A DNA stretch of 33,233 nt from an uncultured Myxococcales bacterium (GTDB lineage Bacteria; Myxococcota_A; Polyangia; Nannocystales; Nannocystaceae): contig CADEGN010000063.1 of the NCBI GenBank assembly GCA_902826865.1, positions 1 to 33,233 of the forward strand. The letters are read 5' to 3'. Shown piece by piece: positions 25,473 through 33,233 of the stretch; within the stretch, counting starts at the first letter, position 1, and each line of letters opens with the position of its first letter. Below the pieces are notes generated by a model, which was not told where the DNA came from, searched no databases, and saw only the letters and a list, made by a program, of their open reading frames with translations. A program made the position numbers and the translations under genes.

Positions 25473-27233
25473 CTAACTTTCCCGCCATGTGGCGATGATA
25501 TCGCCCTCCGCGACGTCGGCCTCCCAACAGCGGGGCGGGGCGACGGCCTCGGCGCCGAGACTCGCGATCGCGAGCTTGTGGACCGCCTTGGTGGGATCCG
25601 CAACCCAGTCGCGGACGCCGCTGAGCTGCAGCCCGAGCTGCTCGGTCTCGCGGATCTTCGTGCGCACCAGCTGCACCGCCGCCTGCTTCGAGAACGCGGT
25701 GAGGGAAGCGGCGAGCTTTTCACGGACTGCGTCCGCCTCACCGACGGGGACCGTCAGCGGTACGAACCCCGGGAAGCAGATGTTGTCCAGGGGGAGCAAC
25801 CCTTCCCACTCGTGGATCTTCCTGCCGAGTCCACCGATGTCCGGCAACTCAGGCACGCTCGCGCGCGAACGAGTGTGCAAAAGCACCTCGCCGCGCTTGG
25901 CGCTCGCGGTCACCCAGATATCCTCGCTGCCGCGAGCGATCACTTCGGCAGGCGTGTTGACGCCGTCGGGGAGTTCGACGCGGCGCCACGGCCCCTGTGC
26001 GGGCTGTGTCCACAGCTCGTGCTCGTGGTAGGCACCGCCCGCGTCATGAGGATCGGCGCACGTGGCCCACTTCGCGCCATCTGGCAGCAGACTGAGCGTG
26101 CGCAATGGAGCGTTCTTGCACGGAGGCGCATCGGCTGTCTCCGCTCGCCCTTCGGCGATGCGCACAAGGTATGGATCCCGATCCGACTCGTCCGAGGGGT
26201 CGCGCCGGTACGACCCACCGTAGATCCACGCGTGCCTGGGACCCTCGATCGCCACGCCTTCGATGTGCGGATGGGTCCCGGGCAACTCGATGGTTTGTTT
26301 CACGCCGTCGGCGGCGACCAAGACCGCACGGGGTTTCGACCCACCGGTCGCGGCGACGATCTCACCGGACGGCAGCGAAGCGAACGCGCTGAGCGAGGTC
26401 CCGATCTCCGGAGCCTTCGCCGCGCCGCGCACTACGACGAGTTTCTTGGCCTTCGCGATCGCAACGGTCGCGGCCGTTTCTTGCGCGGCGGTCGGGCCTT
26501 CCCCCTCTTCCCACTGGTCTTGGCCGGGATACCAATGTTCATATCCGCGGCGGGCCAGGATGGCGCCGTTGCTCCACGGAGAAAACGCGGTGAAGTGGTG
26601 CTCGTATTTCGAGCCGCGGGTGTTCACCGCGACCCAGCCCTTGGGCGTGAGTCGATAGGTCACCGACTGACCACCCTGCCCGCGAGATCCTCTCACCGCT
26701 TCCAACGACATGAACACAGCGTCAGGCCAGCGCCCACCAACTGCGATCGGGCTCCAGTCCTCGACGCCCTTGTAACTACTTGCGTCGGACATCGGCGCGC
26801 GACGGACCGGGGCGATCCCCCGCAGCAGCGAGAAATCGACGATCAGCTCGCCCTGGTCGTCGACGCGCATGACGAACGGCCCGGTGGAAACCACGATGCC
26901 GCCGTCGACCAGGCGGTGGAGCCGGAAGTCGGCCTCGGTCTTAGCGATCACGTGGAAGACCGGCGGCGTTGCTTCTTTCGTTTGCGCGGGGCCGCTCGTC
27001 ACTGGAGCGGACGCCCCCGCCTCAGGCGAGGCGTCCGCCTCTTTCGGCGGTTCGGAGCCCGGCGAGGTCGCGGTCGACGCAGGCGCGGCTGCTCTTACCG
27101 TCGCGGGTGGAGCTGCGGTCGCGGTCGACGAAGCCACCGGGTCGCGGGCCGGCTGCTGCGGCGGCGGAGGTCCCGCGTCGGAGCCGGTGCAAGCGAAGAT
27201 GGCGAGACTAGCCAGTACGTGCGTGCGGGTCAT
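25473..27233 (-). CDS. Large exported lipoprotein, propeller-like, unknown function
   Basis: The 586-residue product has a signal peptide with lipobox IFAC (C15), then a Pro/Ala/Thr linker to ~100. The body has repeated beta-rich units reminiscent of a propeller (GGIVVSTGPFVMRVDDQGELIV, GEIVAATGGSKPRAVLVAAD, RHAWIYGGSYRRD, EDIWVTASAKRGEVLLHTRS) with no family I can name. The last ~70 residues (from KIRETEQLGLQL to the stop) form a helical tail, and this is exactly the part copied at 21293-21493. ATG 27233 overlaps the stop of the pentaheme cytochrome gene (ATGA), so the two are translationally coupled and likely act together at the cell envelope. Confidence 0.85.
   Translation of the reverse strand: MTRTHVLASLAIFACTGSDAGPPPPQQPARDPVASSTATAAPPATVRAAAPASTATSPGSEPPKEADASPEAGASAPVTSGPAQTKEATPPVFHVIAKTEADFRLHRLVDGGIVVSTGPFVMRVDDQGELIVDFSLLRGIAPVRRAPMSDASSYKGVEDWSPIAVGGRWPDAVFMSLEAVRGSRGQGGQSVTYRLTPKGWVAVNTRGSKYEHHFTAFSPWSNGAILARRGYEHWYPGQDQWEEGEGPTAAQETAATVAIAKAKKLVVVRGAAKAPEIGTSLSAFASLPSGEIVAATGGSKPRAVLVAADGVKQTIELPGTHPHIEGVAIEGPRHAWIYGGSYRRDPSDESDRDPYLVRIAEGRAETADAPPCKNAPLRTLSLLPDGAKWATCADPHDAGGAYHEHELWTQPAQGPWRRVELPDGVNTPAEVIARGSEDIWVTASAKRGEVLLHTRSRASVPELPDIGGLGRKIHEWEGLLPLDNICFPGFVPLTVPVGEADAVREKLAASLTAFSKQAAVQLVRTKIRETEQLGLQLSGVRDWVADPTKAVHKLAIASLGAEAVAPPRCWEADVAEGDIIATWRES
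25492..25692 (-). repeat. Direct repeat, copy 2 (3' end of lipoprotein gene)
   Basis: The intact counterpart of 21293-21493, in the same orientation and 4199 bases away. Copies agree at about 192 of 201 positions. Most differences are G or C in this copy against A or T in the relic, as expected if the relic is decaying. Confidence 0.85.
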
Positions 27234-28285
27234 CGTGCATCGTGCCGGACAACGCCGCCGGCGAGGGGAATGACGCCGTCGATCGCTGCATCCGCAGGAT
27301 CGAACGAACGATCGTGAGCAACGCGCTGGTACTCGACCCACCATTTTATCGGGCGTCCCTCGCCAGTGGGTAGATGCAAGTCAACGATGCGCTCGCCGCC
27401 CGAGCGCACGCGATCGTCGGCGAGCTCAACCCGGAGCTTGGCACCGGAGGCTTGCGCGCGATCGACGAAGTGGCGGCCAAGAAACCGACGCCGCGGTGCG
27501 CCCTCTCGCTCGCCGTCAAGGACGGTCGCGCCTACTTCGATCCGCCGCAAGAGATCTCCGGTGGGAAAGTCATGACCCGCCTCGCCCGCGCGGAGAACCA
27601 CGCGCAGCGTCGTCTGGTTTGGCCGAGTCGCGGTGATGTGCACGGCGCTGCGGACGAACTCAGGATCTCGAGAGCCGAGGAACCTGTGATTGCGCCGGCC
27701 GTCGCCGTCCCGCGGCATGTGGCACTCCGCGCAAGGGACGTTGGCGAACGATGAGCGGGCATGCTCGCTGATAGTGCGCTGCATCAGCAGCGGACGATCG
27801 CGGAGCGACCCATCCGGAAACTCGAACTCGTGACATCCCCCGCAGTCGTCGAGCCCCAAGCTCGCGGACCGGACGACGGGGTGCGGGGCCATGCCGGTGC
27901 GACGCGCAGCGACCCCCGCGATCACGACGCCGTCGCGGACGTGGCAGCTGACGCAGCCGACACCGGTTTGAGCGGCGACCGCATCAACCTTGGCCCCGCC
28001 TTGTGAAAGCGGTGCGTGGCACCCGCGACAGAACGCCCGAGGCTCGCGCGCGAGCGCCGTTTGGAACTCGGCCTCGACGTACGAAGTCTGGTGCTGCGAT
28101 CCGTGCCACGCAGCGGCCTCCTCGGCGTGGCAGGCGATGCACTGCGCGTCGGCCACAGATGTCGCGGGCGCGCTCCCGATCGCGGGGCGCCTCGCGGTCG
28201 CCGAGCGGGGGCCAACCGCGACGCCGACGCAAAGTGCGAGCGACGCGGTTGCACCGAGGATCCAGCAGATGCGCTCACGGAGCAT
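27230..28285 (-). CDS. Pentaheme c-type cytochrome
   Basis: 351 residues with a signal-like hydrophobic N-terminus (ICWILGATASLALCVGVAV). Five CxxCH haem-attachment motifs occur: 49-53 (CIACH), 86-90 (CRGCH), 111-115 (CVSCH), 148-152 (CGGCH) and 185-189 (CAECH). Several further His residues could serve as distal ligands. The C-terminal part (TLRVVLRAGEAGHDFPTGDLLRRIEVGATVL) is a beta domain found after the haem region in cytochrome c554-like multihaem proteins. It would carry electrons in the periplasm or at the outer surface; donor and acceptor are unknown. ATG 28285 is chosen for the signal peptide over GTG 28306. Its stop overlaps the start of the lipoprotein gene. Confidence 0.9.
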   Translation of the reverse strand: MLRERICWILGATASLALCVGVAVGPRSATARRPAIGSAPATSVADAQCIACHAEEAAAWHGSQHQTSYVEAEFQTALAREPRAFCRGCHAPLSQGGAKVDAVAAQTGVGCVSCHVRDGVVIAGVAARRTGMAPHPVVRSASLGLDDCGGCHEFEFPDGSLRDRPLLMQRTISEHARSSFANVPCAECHMPRDGDGRRNHRFLGSRDPEFVRSAVHITATRPNQTTLRVVLRAGEAGHDFPTGDLLRRIEVGATVLDGEREGAPRRRFLGRHFVDRAQASGAKLRVELADDRVRSGGERIVDLHLPTGEGRPIKWWVEYQRVAHDRSFDPADAAIDGVIPLAGGVVRHDAR

Positions 28286-28306
28286 ACGCGCGATCGACAG
28301 TGCCAC

Positions 28307-28353
28307 AACGCGCGCGCGAGGTCAGCCTGGTCGAAGGCTCGGCGCGGCGGGCT
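28307..28353 (+). repeat. Interspersed repeat module B, copy 2
   Basis: Matches 1386-1429 apart from two small insertions. It sits between the start of the cytochrome gene and the 3' end of the GH5 gene, and here stands without module A. Confidence 0.6.
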
Positions 28354-28429
28354 CTGGCAAATGTGTTGCGGAAGAGGGCTTGGAGCGGTAGAGGTCGCGC
28401 TAGCGCGCGAGTCGCTCCGACAGCACGCG

Positions 28430-29604
28430 CTAGATCGGATTGTCGGTGCGTGGAAGTTCTGGGGCGTGTCCTGCCGCGGCGGCGTCCCAGTATCCGGCAG
28501 GCAGCGGCGTCGCGCCGAGCTCGTAGTCCATACCCGGCCACGTGTCCTCGCGAAATGAGTAGAACGCCCAATGCCGTCGGCGGTCCGCGAACTCGGCGAC
28601 CACGTCGGTGAGCCACTCGCGTGCGCCCGGATGCGTGCGCGGCACACCGAACTCTTCCGCGAAGATTCGCGACGACCCCACACGATGCGGGCTCTGCCAG
28701 CGCGTCACCGCATCGAGGTGGCTGTGGATCACGCGGGCGTCCCACACCCGCATGCCGGCGGGCGCGTCGTGGTCGGGAACCGGCCCCGGGTAGCGCACGC
28801 TGCCGTCGTTGACGTGATCGATGAACGCCCAAGGTTCGTACATGTGGAAGGCGTAGAGCACTGCGGCATCGTCGATGGGGCGCAGGCGTTCGAACGCCGC
28901 CGCACCGGCGTCGTCGCCAGCATCGAGAACGATGGGGATCTCGGGATCGACCTCGCGCACGGCATCGACCACGCGCGCGTAAAAGGCCGAGAGGTCGAAC
29001 TCCCGGGTATCCTGCGCGCGCTCGGGCCGCGGCTCGTTGAGAATGTTGTATCCGACGATCGCCGGGTGGCCGCGGAGCTCGAGTGCGAGCGCGCGCCAGA
29101 ACGCGATCGCCTGCTCCTGGTAGCGTCGCTCGCGTACAGGCGAAAGTCGTTCTTCCCGCCGTTGTTCTGACGCCAGCGACAGCCGGGCAGGCTCAGCATC
29201 GTCAGCACGACGCGCACGCCGCTCGTGTGCGCCCAGTCGAGCACCTCGCGAAGGTGTGCGACGTCGCCCGGTGGCAGCCCGCGGAAGTCGTCCGCATCGC
29301 CGAGCAGAAAGTCTCGCCCTGTGCCCTCCCACTTGTCCGGTGCGAGCCGCACGATGTCGATTCCTTCCGCGGCGGCTGCTTGCAGGCGCTCGCGCGTCTC
29401 GAGCCGATTGAAAAGGTTCGCACCGCGGCGCGGTTCGTCCCAGAAACCGATCGCCGCCGACACACGTACCGTTCCGCTCGCGTCTGCCGGTGCTACGCCC
29501 CGCGCCGGCACCGGCGCGCTCGAGCACGCCGCCAGCACGAGCGCCACCGGGGCGTGATCACGAGCTGCTCCAACGCACTCGGGGCCACCGTGATTCCCGT
29601 TCAC
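28430..29604 (-). pseudogene. GH5-family glycoside hydrolase lipoprotein, frameshifted
   Basis: Two frames join into one GH5 protein of about 390 residues. The 5' frame (29604 to about 29126) gives a lipobox (LVLAAC), then GFWDEPRRGANLFNRLE, EGIDIVRLAPDKWEG and GVRVVLTMLSLPG. The 3' frame (from about 29125) gives RRYQEQAIAFWRALALELRG, HPAIVGYNILNEPRPE with the acid/base Glu, LYAFHMYEPWAF, and IFAEEFGVPR with the nucleophile Glu. The frames meet at about 29125/29126, where one missing base turns the expected ...YASERYQEQ into a shift. GH5 enzymes cleave beta-linked glycans such as cellulose or mannan. As read, neither half would be active; a single-base assembly error is equally possible. The start is a GTG and is tentative. 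Confidence 0.75.
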
Positions 29605-29771
29605 GCAGATCGGGGCGTGCGCCCGTCACATGGGTCTCGGTAGTGGCCTCGGAGCGACGGAGCAGAAGCGTGAGGGAGCTTAAGGAGCTTGCAACCGGCA
29701 TGACGCTTGCCGAAAGATGGTGCGCGCGCGCTCGGCGGACTCGAGGGCTCTGCTCGTCGGCGATGAAGGCC

Positions 29772-31598
29772 TCAGCCGGCGGTACGCAGCTGCTCCGCGT
29801 GCCACCGCCAACCGAGCCGTTCGTAAACACGCAGCAGCGCAGACTTCGCAGCTTCATCCTCACGACTGTCCCGCAGCACGCGAACCAGGCTGCGCTCGCG
29901 AGCGACGTCGTCGTCGTCGTCCAACCGACCTCTTCGTTTCCTGCCGTGGCTGGCCAGGAACCAATCAGGTGCCTTCGCTTTCTTCGCAGCCCGTGCCGGG
30001 AAATCGAGGCGGGTGCGGATCGCCTGGACAACCGGCTTCGACCACTTCTCGGCGTCGCGCAGGCAAGACGCCAGGTAAACCTCGAACGACTGCGCGACCC
30101 ACTCAACTGTGTTGTCCTCGTGCAACCATTGGACGATCGGTAGCTCTGCTCCCGGTGTGTGTGCTGGTGGATAGTAGTAGAACGAGACGACGTCGCCTTC
30201 ACCGTTTCCCGCGAGGCCGAGCATGCACGGGTCGGATCCGCTCCACGCCGTGGTGCCACCTGTGACCTCAACGAGAATTGACACCCGGTTCAACAACCCT
30301 CGGAACCCAAGATCTGAGTCGTGAAGCGCCAAGAACCTCTCGAGCACAGGGGCAATCGCGAAGCCCAGCGTCTTCGCCGCGGTTTGAAGCGCCGGCAGGC
30401 ACGAGTCCGCTGCGAACGGCGGGCGCTCCGGAGGCATCGGCGCAAGGCCGCTTGCCCGCAAGAACACCACCGGCGATGCCGTCGCCCTCGGTGGCTCGCC
30501 CTGTTTGTGCCAACGGACAACGGTGAACTTGCCGGGCGCCGCCTCGCGCATCTCGTCGAACACGACCAGATCTCCCTTCGCGAGCGGGGGCGTGGGAGAG
30601 TTCCGTCGTAGGACGACGCGCGCGAGCCGCGGGTGTTCGGTTACCACGCGTTGCGCCCCTGCAAACAGCACCGTCGCGGGGAGCGGCTCGCTCATCCCCG
30701 GCTGCGTGATGGGGACGAACTCCAAGTCGGCGTCACGCCACGGAATCGTGCATAGATCGAGAATGAAGAGCCGGCTCTCCAGGGAGGCGACGATCGCCCG
30801 CATACCGACCGCGACAGACGCCATGGGCGCCGAGATAGTCGGGTCATCGGTTGTCCGTTCCGACACCGCAGCTAGGGAGATGCGTTGCATGCAGAGCTCG
30901 CCGCTGCCACGAGAGACGACCGTGATCGCGCCGTGCTGCGAGATCACGGCGACGTGATCAAGCGCCGCGCATTGAACCAGGCCGTCGACAAGTAACACCT
31001 CGGCGCCACTCGTAAGATCGACGACGATGCACGCGGGTTCGGGCCACAGGCGCGCGAGGAATAGGTCACGAGTCGCCACGGACTCAGATGCAATGATCTC
31101 GCCGTCGAAGGTCGCGAGTTCACGCAGATCTCGTCCGTCGATCGCGTGAAGCCGGGTGCGAATGCCGTTTGGCGTGACGAGATCCTCCACGAGGATGACC
31201 TCGGTACGCCCTGCGATGATGGACGCGTTCTCGGGCACGGCTAGATCACGCACCGTCCTCCCGTTTGAGCGGCGGATCCCGACGAGTCGCTTGCCTTGAA
31301 GCGTCCACACGTGCTCGTCGCAGATCACGCGCTGCGCCTCCCGCATCGACGCATCACTCGCGGCATTGAACCCCTCGACCGCGGCGTGACGTCTCACGGT
31401 TGCGTCGATTCCTCCACCGGTCGGCACAACTGCCCCTCGCCCGAGCTCGTGCGCCTCCACAGTCACAACACGCGTCGCCCCCGTATCGACGTCGATCGCT
31501 GCAGCGTGCACTCCGCCGTAGCGTTGAATCCACGCCACGCGATCGTCAAACGCCACAACATCTCCTGGAAACGGGAGGTCTACGTAGCGGTGCGTCAT
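29772..31598 (-). CDS. Beta-propeller-like protein with C-terminal SMI1/KNR4 (SUKH) domain
   Basis: 608 residues from ATG 31598. Residues 1 to ~370 are beta-rich repeated units (DDRVAWIQRYGGVHAAAIDV, EHVWTLQGKRLVGIRRSNGR, DLFLARLWPEPACIVVDLTS, DHVAVISQHGAITVVSRGSG) suggesting a propeller. Residues ~400-513 match the SUKH pattern: LERFLALHDSDLGFRG, LGLAGNGEGDVVSFYYYP, IVQWLHEDNTVEWVAQSFEV and YLASCL. A Lys/Arg- and Asp-rich linker (RKRRGRLDDDDDVARER) and a helical tail end the protein. SUKH domains serve as immunity proteins against polymorphic toxins or as sensors in signalling; no toxin gene is visible beside it. No signal peptide is seen from this start, so it is likely cytoplasmic. The frame is open 5' of 31598, so a longer N-terminus is possible. 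Confidence 0.75.
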   Translation of the reverse strand: MTHRYVDLPFPGDVVAFDDRVAWIQRYGGVHAAAIDVDTGATRVVTVEAHELGRGAVVPTGGGIDATVRRHAAVEGFNAASDASMREAQRVICDEHVWTLQGKRLVGIRRSNGRTVRDLAVPENASIIAGRTEVILVEDLVTPNGIRTRLHAIDGRDLRELATFDGEIIASESVATRDLFLARLWPEPACIVVDLTSGAEVLLVDGLVQCAALDHVAVISQHGAITVVSRGSGELCMQRISLAAVSERTTDDPTISAPMASVAVGMRAIVASLESRLFILDLCTIPWRDADLEFVPITQPGMSEPLPATVLFAGAQRVVTEHPRLARVVLRRNSPTPPLAKGDLVVFDEMREAAPGKFTVVRWHKQGEPPRATASPVVFLRASGLAPMPPERPPFAADSCLPALQTAAKTLGFAIAPVLERFLALHDSDLGFRGLLNRVSILVEVTGGTTAWSGSDPCMLGLAGNGEGDVVSFYYYPPAHTPGAELPIVQWLHEDNTVEWVAQSFEVYLASCLRDAEKWSKPVVQAIRTRLDFPARAAKKAKAPDWFLASHGRKRRGRLDDDDDVARERSLVRVLRDSREDEAAKSALLRVYERLGWRWHAEQLRTAG

Positions 31599-31941
31599 CC
31601 GAGTCTGTCGTCCGTCCCGCAACCACGTACACCAGATCGGGTCGACCGGCGCGTGGCTGCCACTTGGTACCCGCTTGAAGCCGGAAATTCGCGTATTTCG
31701 TTTGGGTGTTCGATGTGGAGCCAAGCCGCGACGTCGAAGTGGAGACCGAGCCCGCCGCACTGAAGATCGGCGTCGAGCAGCGACCGTCGCGCGACATAGG
31801 TCCGGGCCCGGGCGGTGCACCGCGACCGCCTGCGCGAGCGGCGAGGGCAACGTAGATCGCGAGCGTGATCGAGGCCGAAGAAGAAGCCACGCGTTACGCA
31901 CGACACCGTCGGCATGCCGACGGGTGCCCTCGCACCAATGG
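31599..31941. other. Gap with only a weak candidate gene
   Basis: About 340 bases between the vWA gene and the propeller-SUKH gene. A minus-strand frame from an ATG at 31915 to 31595 would encode ~106 residues (HFDVAAWLHIEHPNEIREF) and ends in ATGA overlapping the next start, which hints at coupling. Its composition does not distinguish it from the other open frames, so I do not annotate it as a gene. Confidence 0.3.
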
Positions 31942-33081
31942 TCAACCCGGCGTCGCCGCTGCGAGCAAGCATTGGGTCGCCAGTCGGTAGTCGCCGCAGA
32001 AGGAGTCAACGCAGCAGCCGACCTGGCCGTCGACATCGAGGCTCTGGCACACCTCGACGAGACGCGGGCTCGGCAGGGCGCGGAATCCTGGACTCGCGGC
32101 CTCCGGATCCGGACACCCAGGTCCGATGCCGAAACTAAACCGCATGTCTTCCGCGGTGATTCCTTGGTCGAGCTCGTCGGCGGTGAGATCTTCGGGACGC
32201 CACTGGCGGTACACGAGATCGGCGAGCCCGCCCGCGACGGGTTCGAACGGCGCGGTATCGGCGTAGTCGATGACGATCGGCACGCCGGTGAGGGCAAGCA
32301 TCGTCACATGCTTGCCGGCGTTACGCACATCGGCGAGAAACTCGACGTAGCGCGAGACCGGCTGCAATGGGCCCTCGGGCGTCGACATGCACGCGCCGTG
32401 GACACCGTCGCCGTCGGGGGGAGAGCACACGATCCCGGCGTTCCAGCACACCGCCGAACTCGGCGCGGGCGTGCCTGTTGCCGGATCGAGTTCCTGGTAG
32501 GCCTGGTCGAGGAGCGCCGTCGGCTCGGCGAGTGAGCAGTCGGCTTCGTCGCTCAGCACCACGATCGCGAGAGCGGCGTCGTCGCGCAAGAACGGGCGAT
32601 CTCCCGCGTTCCACGATGCGTTCGGGTTGAGCGCCTGCAACATCGCCTCGAGAGGAGACTCGTAGCCGCAGCCGTCGATGCCCTGGGGCAGGACGCACGC
32701 AAGCGCGGCCTTCGCGGCCGACAGGTTCTGCGCGCCTTCGATGTTCGTCTCGAGCGTCATCGTGTCGAACGCGATGAACGGGTCGGTTGGGACGACGTCG
32801 GCCGGACAGAGCTCGGTGCACACCTCGAATCGTTCCTCCGGATTCGCGCCGATCCCCGTGAAGCGATTGACCCGTGCGTTGCAGCCAGAGGCGATCGGCG
32901 ATCCGAGCGCCGGCGTGTAGTCCGGCTTGTGGAACGGCGAGCACAGGAAGTTGTCCATGTCCGTGGTAGTGACCATCACCTGCACGCTGTGCGAGTTCTG
33001 GGCCAGCTGGTCGACGAAGTCATCCATCGCGCGGCCGAGGGCGAGCTGGCCGTCGGCCATGCGCGAGCTGTTGTCGATCAC
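31942..33081 (-). CDS. von Willebrand factor A domain protein, 5' end disrupted
   Basis: 379 residues from the first possible start (GTG 33081), but coding-like sequence continues upstream in frame (DLEIGHGDFGTGRRPASPLD, then VLFVID) until a TGA at 33192-33190, with no ATG, GTG or TTG in between. The usual start, signal peptide and lipobox are therefore missing. The vWA domain opens VLFVIDNSSRM: the metal site DxSxS has Arg in place of the last Ser, unlike DNSSSM in the protein at 16838. Later landmarks include AIVVLSDEADCSL. Many cysteines (CTELCPAD, CVLPQGIDGCG, VGCCVDSFCGDY) suggest an exported, disulfide-rich protein. It resembles myxobacterial vWA lipoproteins that normally carry an N-terminal linker. 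Confidence 0.7.
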   Translation of the reverse strand: MIDNSSRMADGQLALGRAMDDFVDQLAQNSHSVQVMVTTTDMDNFLCSPFHKPDYTPALGSPIASGCNARVNRFTGIGANPEERFEVCTELCPADVVPTDPFIAFDTMTLETNIEGAQNLSAAKAALACVLPQGIDGCGYESPLEAMLQALNPNASWNAGDRPFLRDDAALAIVVLSDEADCSLAEPTALLDQAYQELDPATGTPAPSSAVCWNAGIVCSPPDGDGVHGACMSTPEGPLQPVSRYVEFLADVRNAGKHVTMLALTGVPIVIDYADTAPFEPVAGGLADLVYRQWRPEDLTADELDQGITAEDMRFSFGIGPGCPDPEAASPGFRALPSPRLVEVCQSLDVDGQVGCCVDSFCGDYRLATQCLLAAATPG

Positions 33082-33189
33082 GAACAGGACGTCGAGCGGC
33101 GACGCAGGCCGGCGCCCGGTGCCGAAGTCGCCATGTCCGATTTCGAGATCGCCATCGCTGTCGGCGGGGCCAAGCGACGACGTAAGCGT

Positions 33190-33233
33190 TCAGCCCGTGC
33201 GGATCTGGAAGTGCGGAACCACACTGAGCGGGG
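33190..33233 (-). CDS. Possible C-terminal end of an upstream gene
   Basis: In the same frame as the vWA gene, 13 codons (PLSVVPHFQIRTG) run from the window edge to a TGA at 33192-33190. They may be the end of a separate upstream gene placed directly before the truncated vWA frame. Too little is visible to name it. Confidence 0.25.
   Translation of the reverse strand, partial: PLSVVPHFQIRTG

Noticed and set aside
25386..27317. 643-codon plus-strand open frame
   Set aside because: It is antisense to the lipoprotein gene, which has a signal peptide, a coupled start and a homologous copy in the window. The antisense product is Arg-rich and featureless.

Overview
This is a very GC-rich bacterial chromosome segment. 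It most likely comes from a myxobacterium of the Nannocystis/Enhygromyxa/Plesiocystis type (Myxococcota). The reasons are a Ser/Thr kinase fused to kinesin-light-chain-like TPRs beside a sigma factor, many lipoproteins whose lipid-anchored N-terminus is followed by a long Ser/Thr/Gly/Asp linker, two von Willebrand A (vWA) lipoproteins, a DUF1592/DUF1552 pair and large TPR proteins. The taxonomic call is inference from gene style. I see no rRNA, tRNA or CRISPR array.

Layout. 1-1213 (-): 3'-truncated radical SAM/SPASM protein. 1214-1520: spacer with two interspersed repeat modules. 1521-5058: sigma factor (-) and a kinase-TPR protein (+) that diverge with overlapping 5' ends. 5180-6325: Cys-rich lipoprotein. 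6412-10284 (-): 1290-residue TPR/C39-peptidase/TPR protein. 10324-10941 (-): unknown protein whose tail is built from repeat DNA. 11224-12285: TonB-C-like lipoprotein. 12405-15695: MocR regulator (-) diverging from an EamA transporter and a PhzF isomerase, with dyads and direct repeats in the shared promoter region. 15994-17959: two lipoproteins, one vWA. 17999-18709 (-): membrane protein. 19250-20407: FGE/SUMF1-domain lipoprotein.

20454-22171 is a gene graveyard. It holds the C-terminal relic of a glutathione S-transferase abutting an HTH-less LysR relic, a ~200 bp copy of the 3' end of the lipoprotein gene at 25473-27233, and the N-terminal relic of a DUF1592-type lipoprotein. The intact DUF1592-DUF1552 operon follows (22172-25341), bounded on its far side by the full lipoprotein gene that carries the second copy of the ~200 bp block. 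That lipoprotein is translationally coupled to a pentaheme cytochrome c (27230-28285).

28430-29604 (-) is a GH5 glycosidase broken by one apparent frameshift. 29772-31598 (-) is a beta-propeller/SUKH fusion. 31942-33081 (-) is a vWA protein whose 5' end is disrupted. The region looks like accessory, envelope-oriented DNA shaped by duplication, deletion and decay. The best candidates for something new are the TPR-C39-TPR protein, the propeller-SUKH fusion and the repeat-bounded redox locus.
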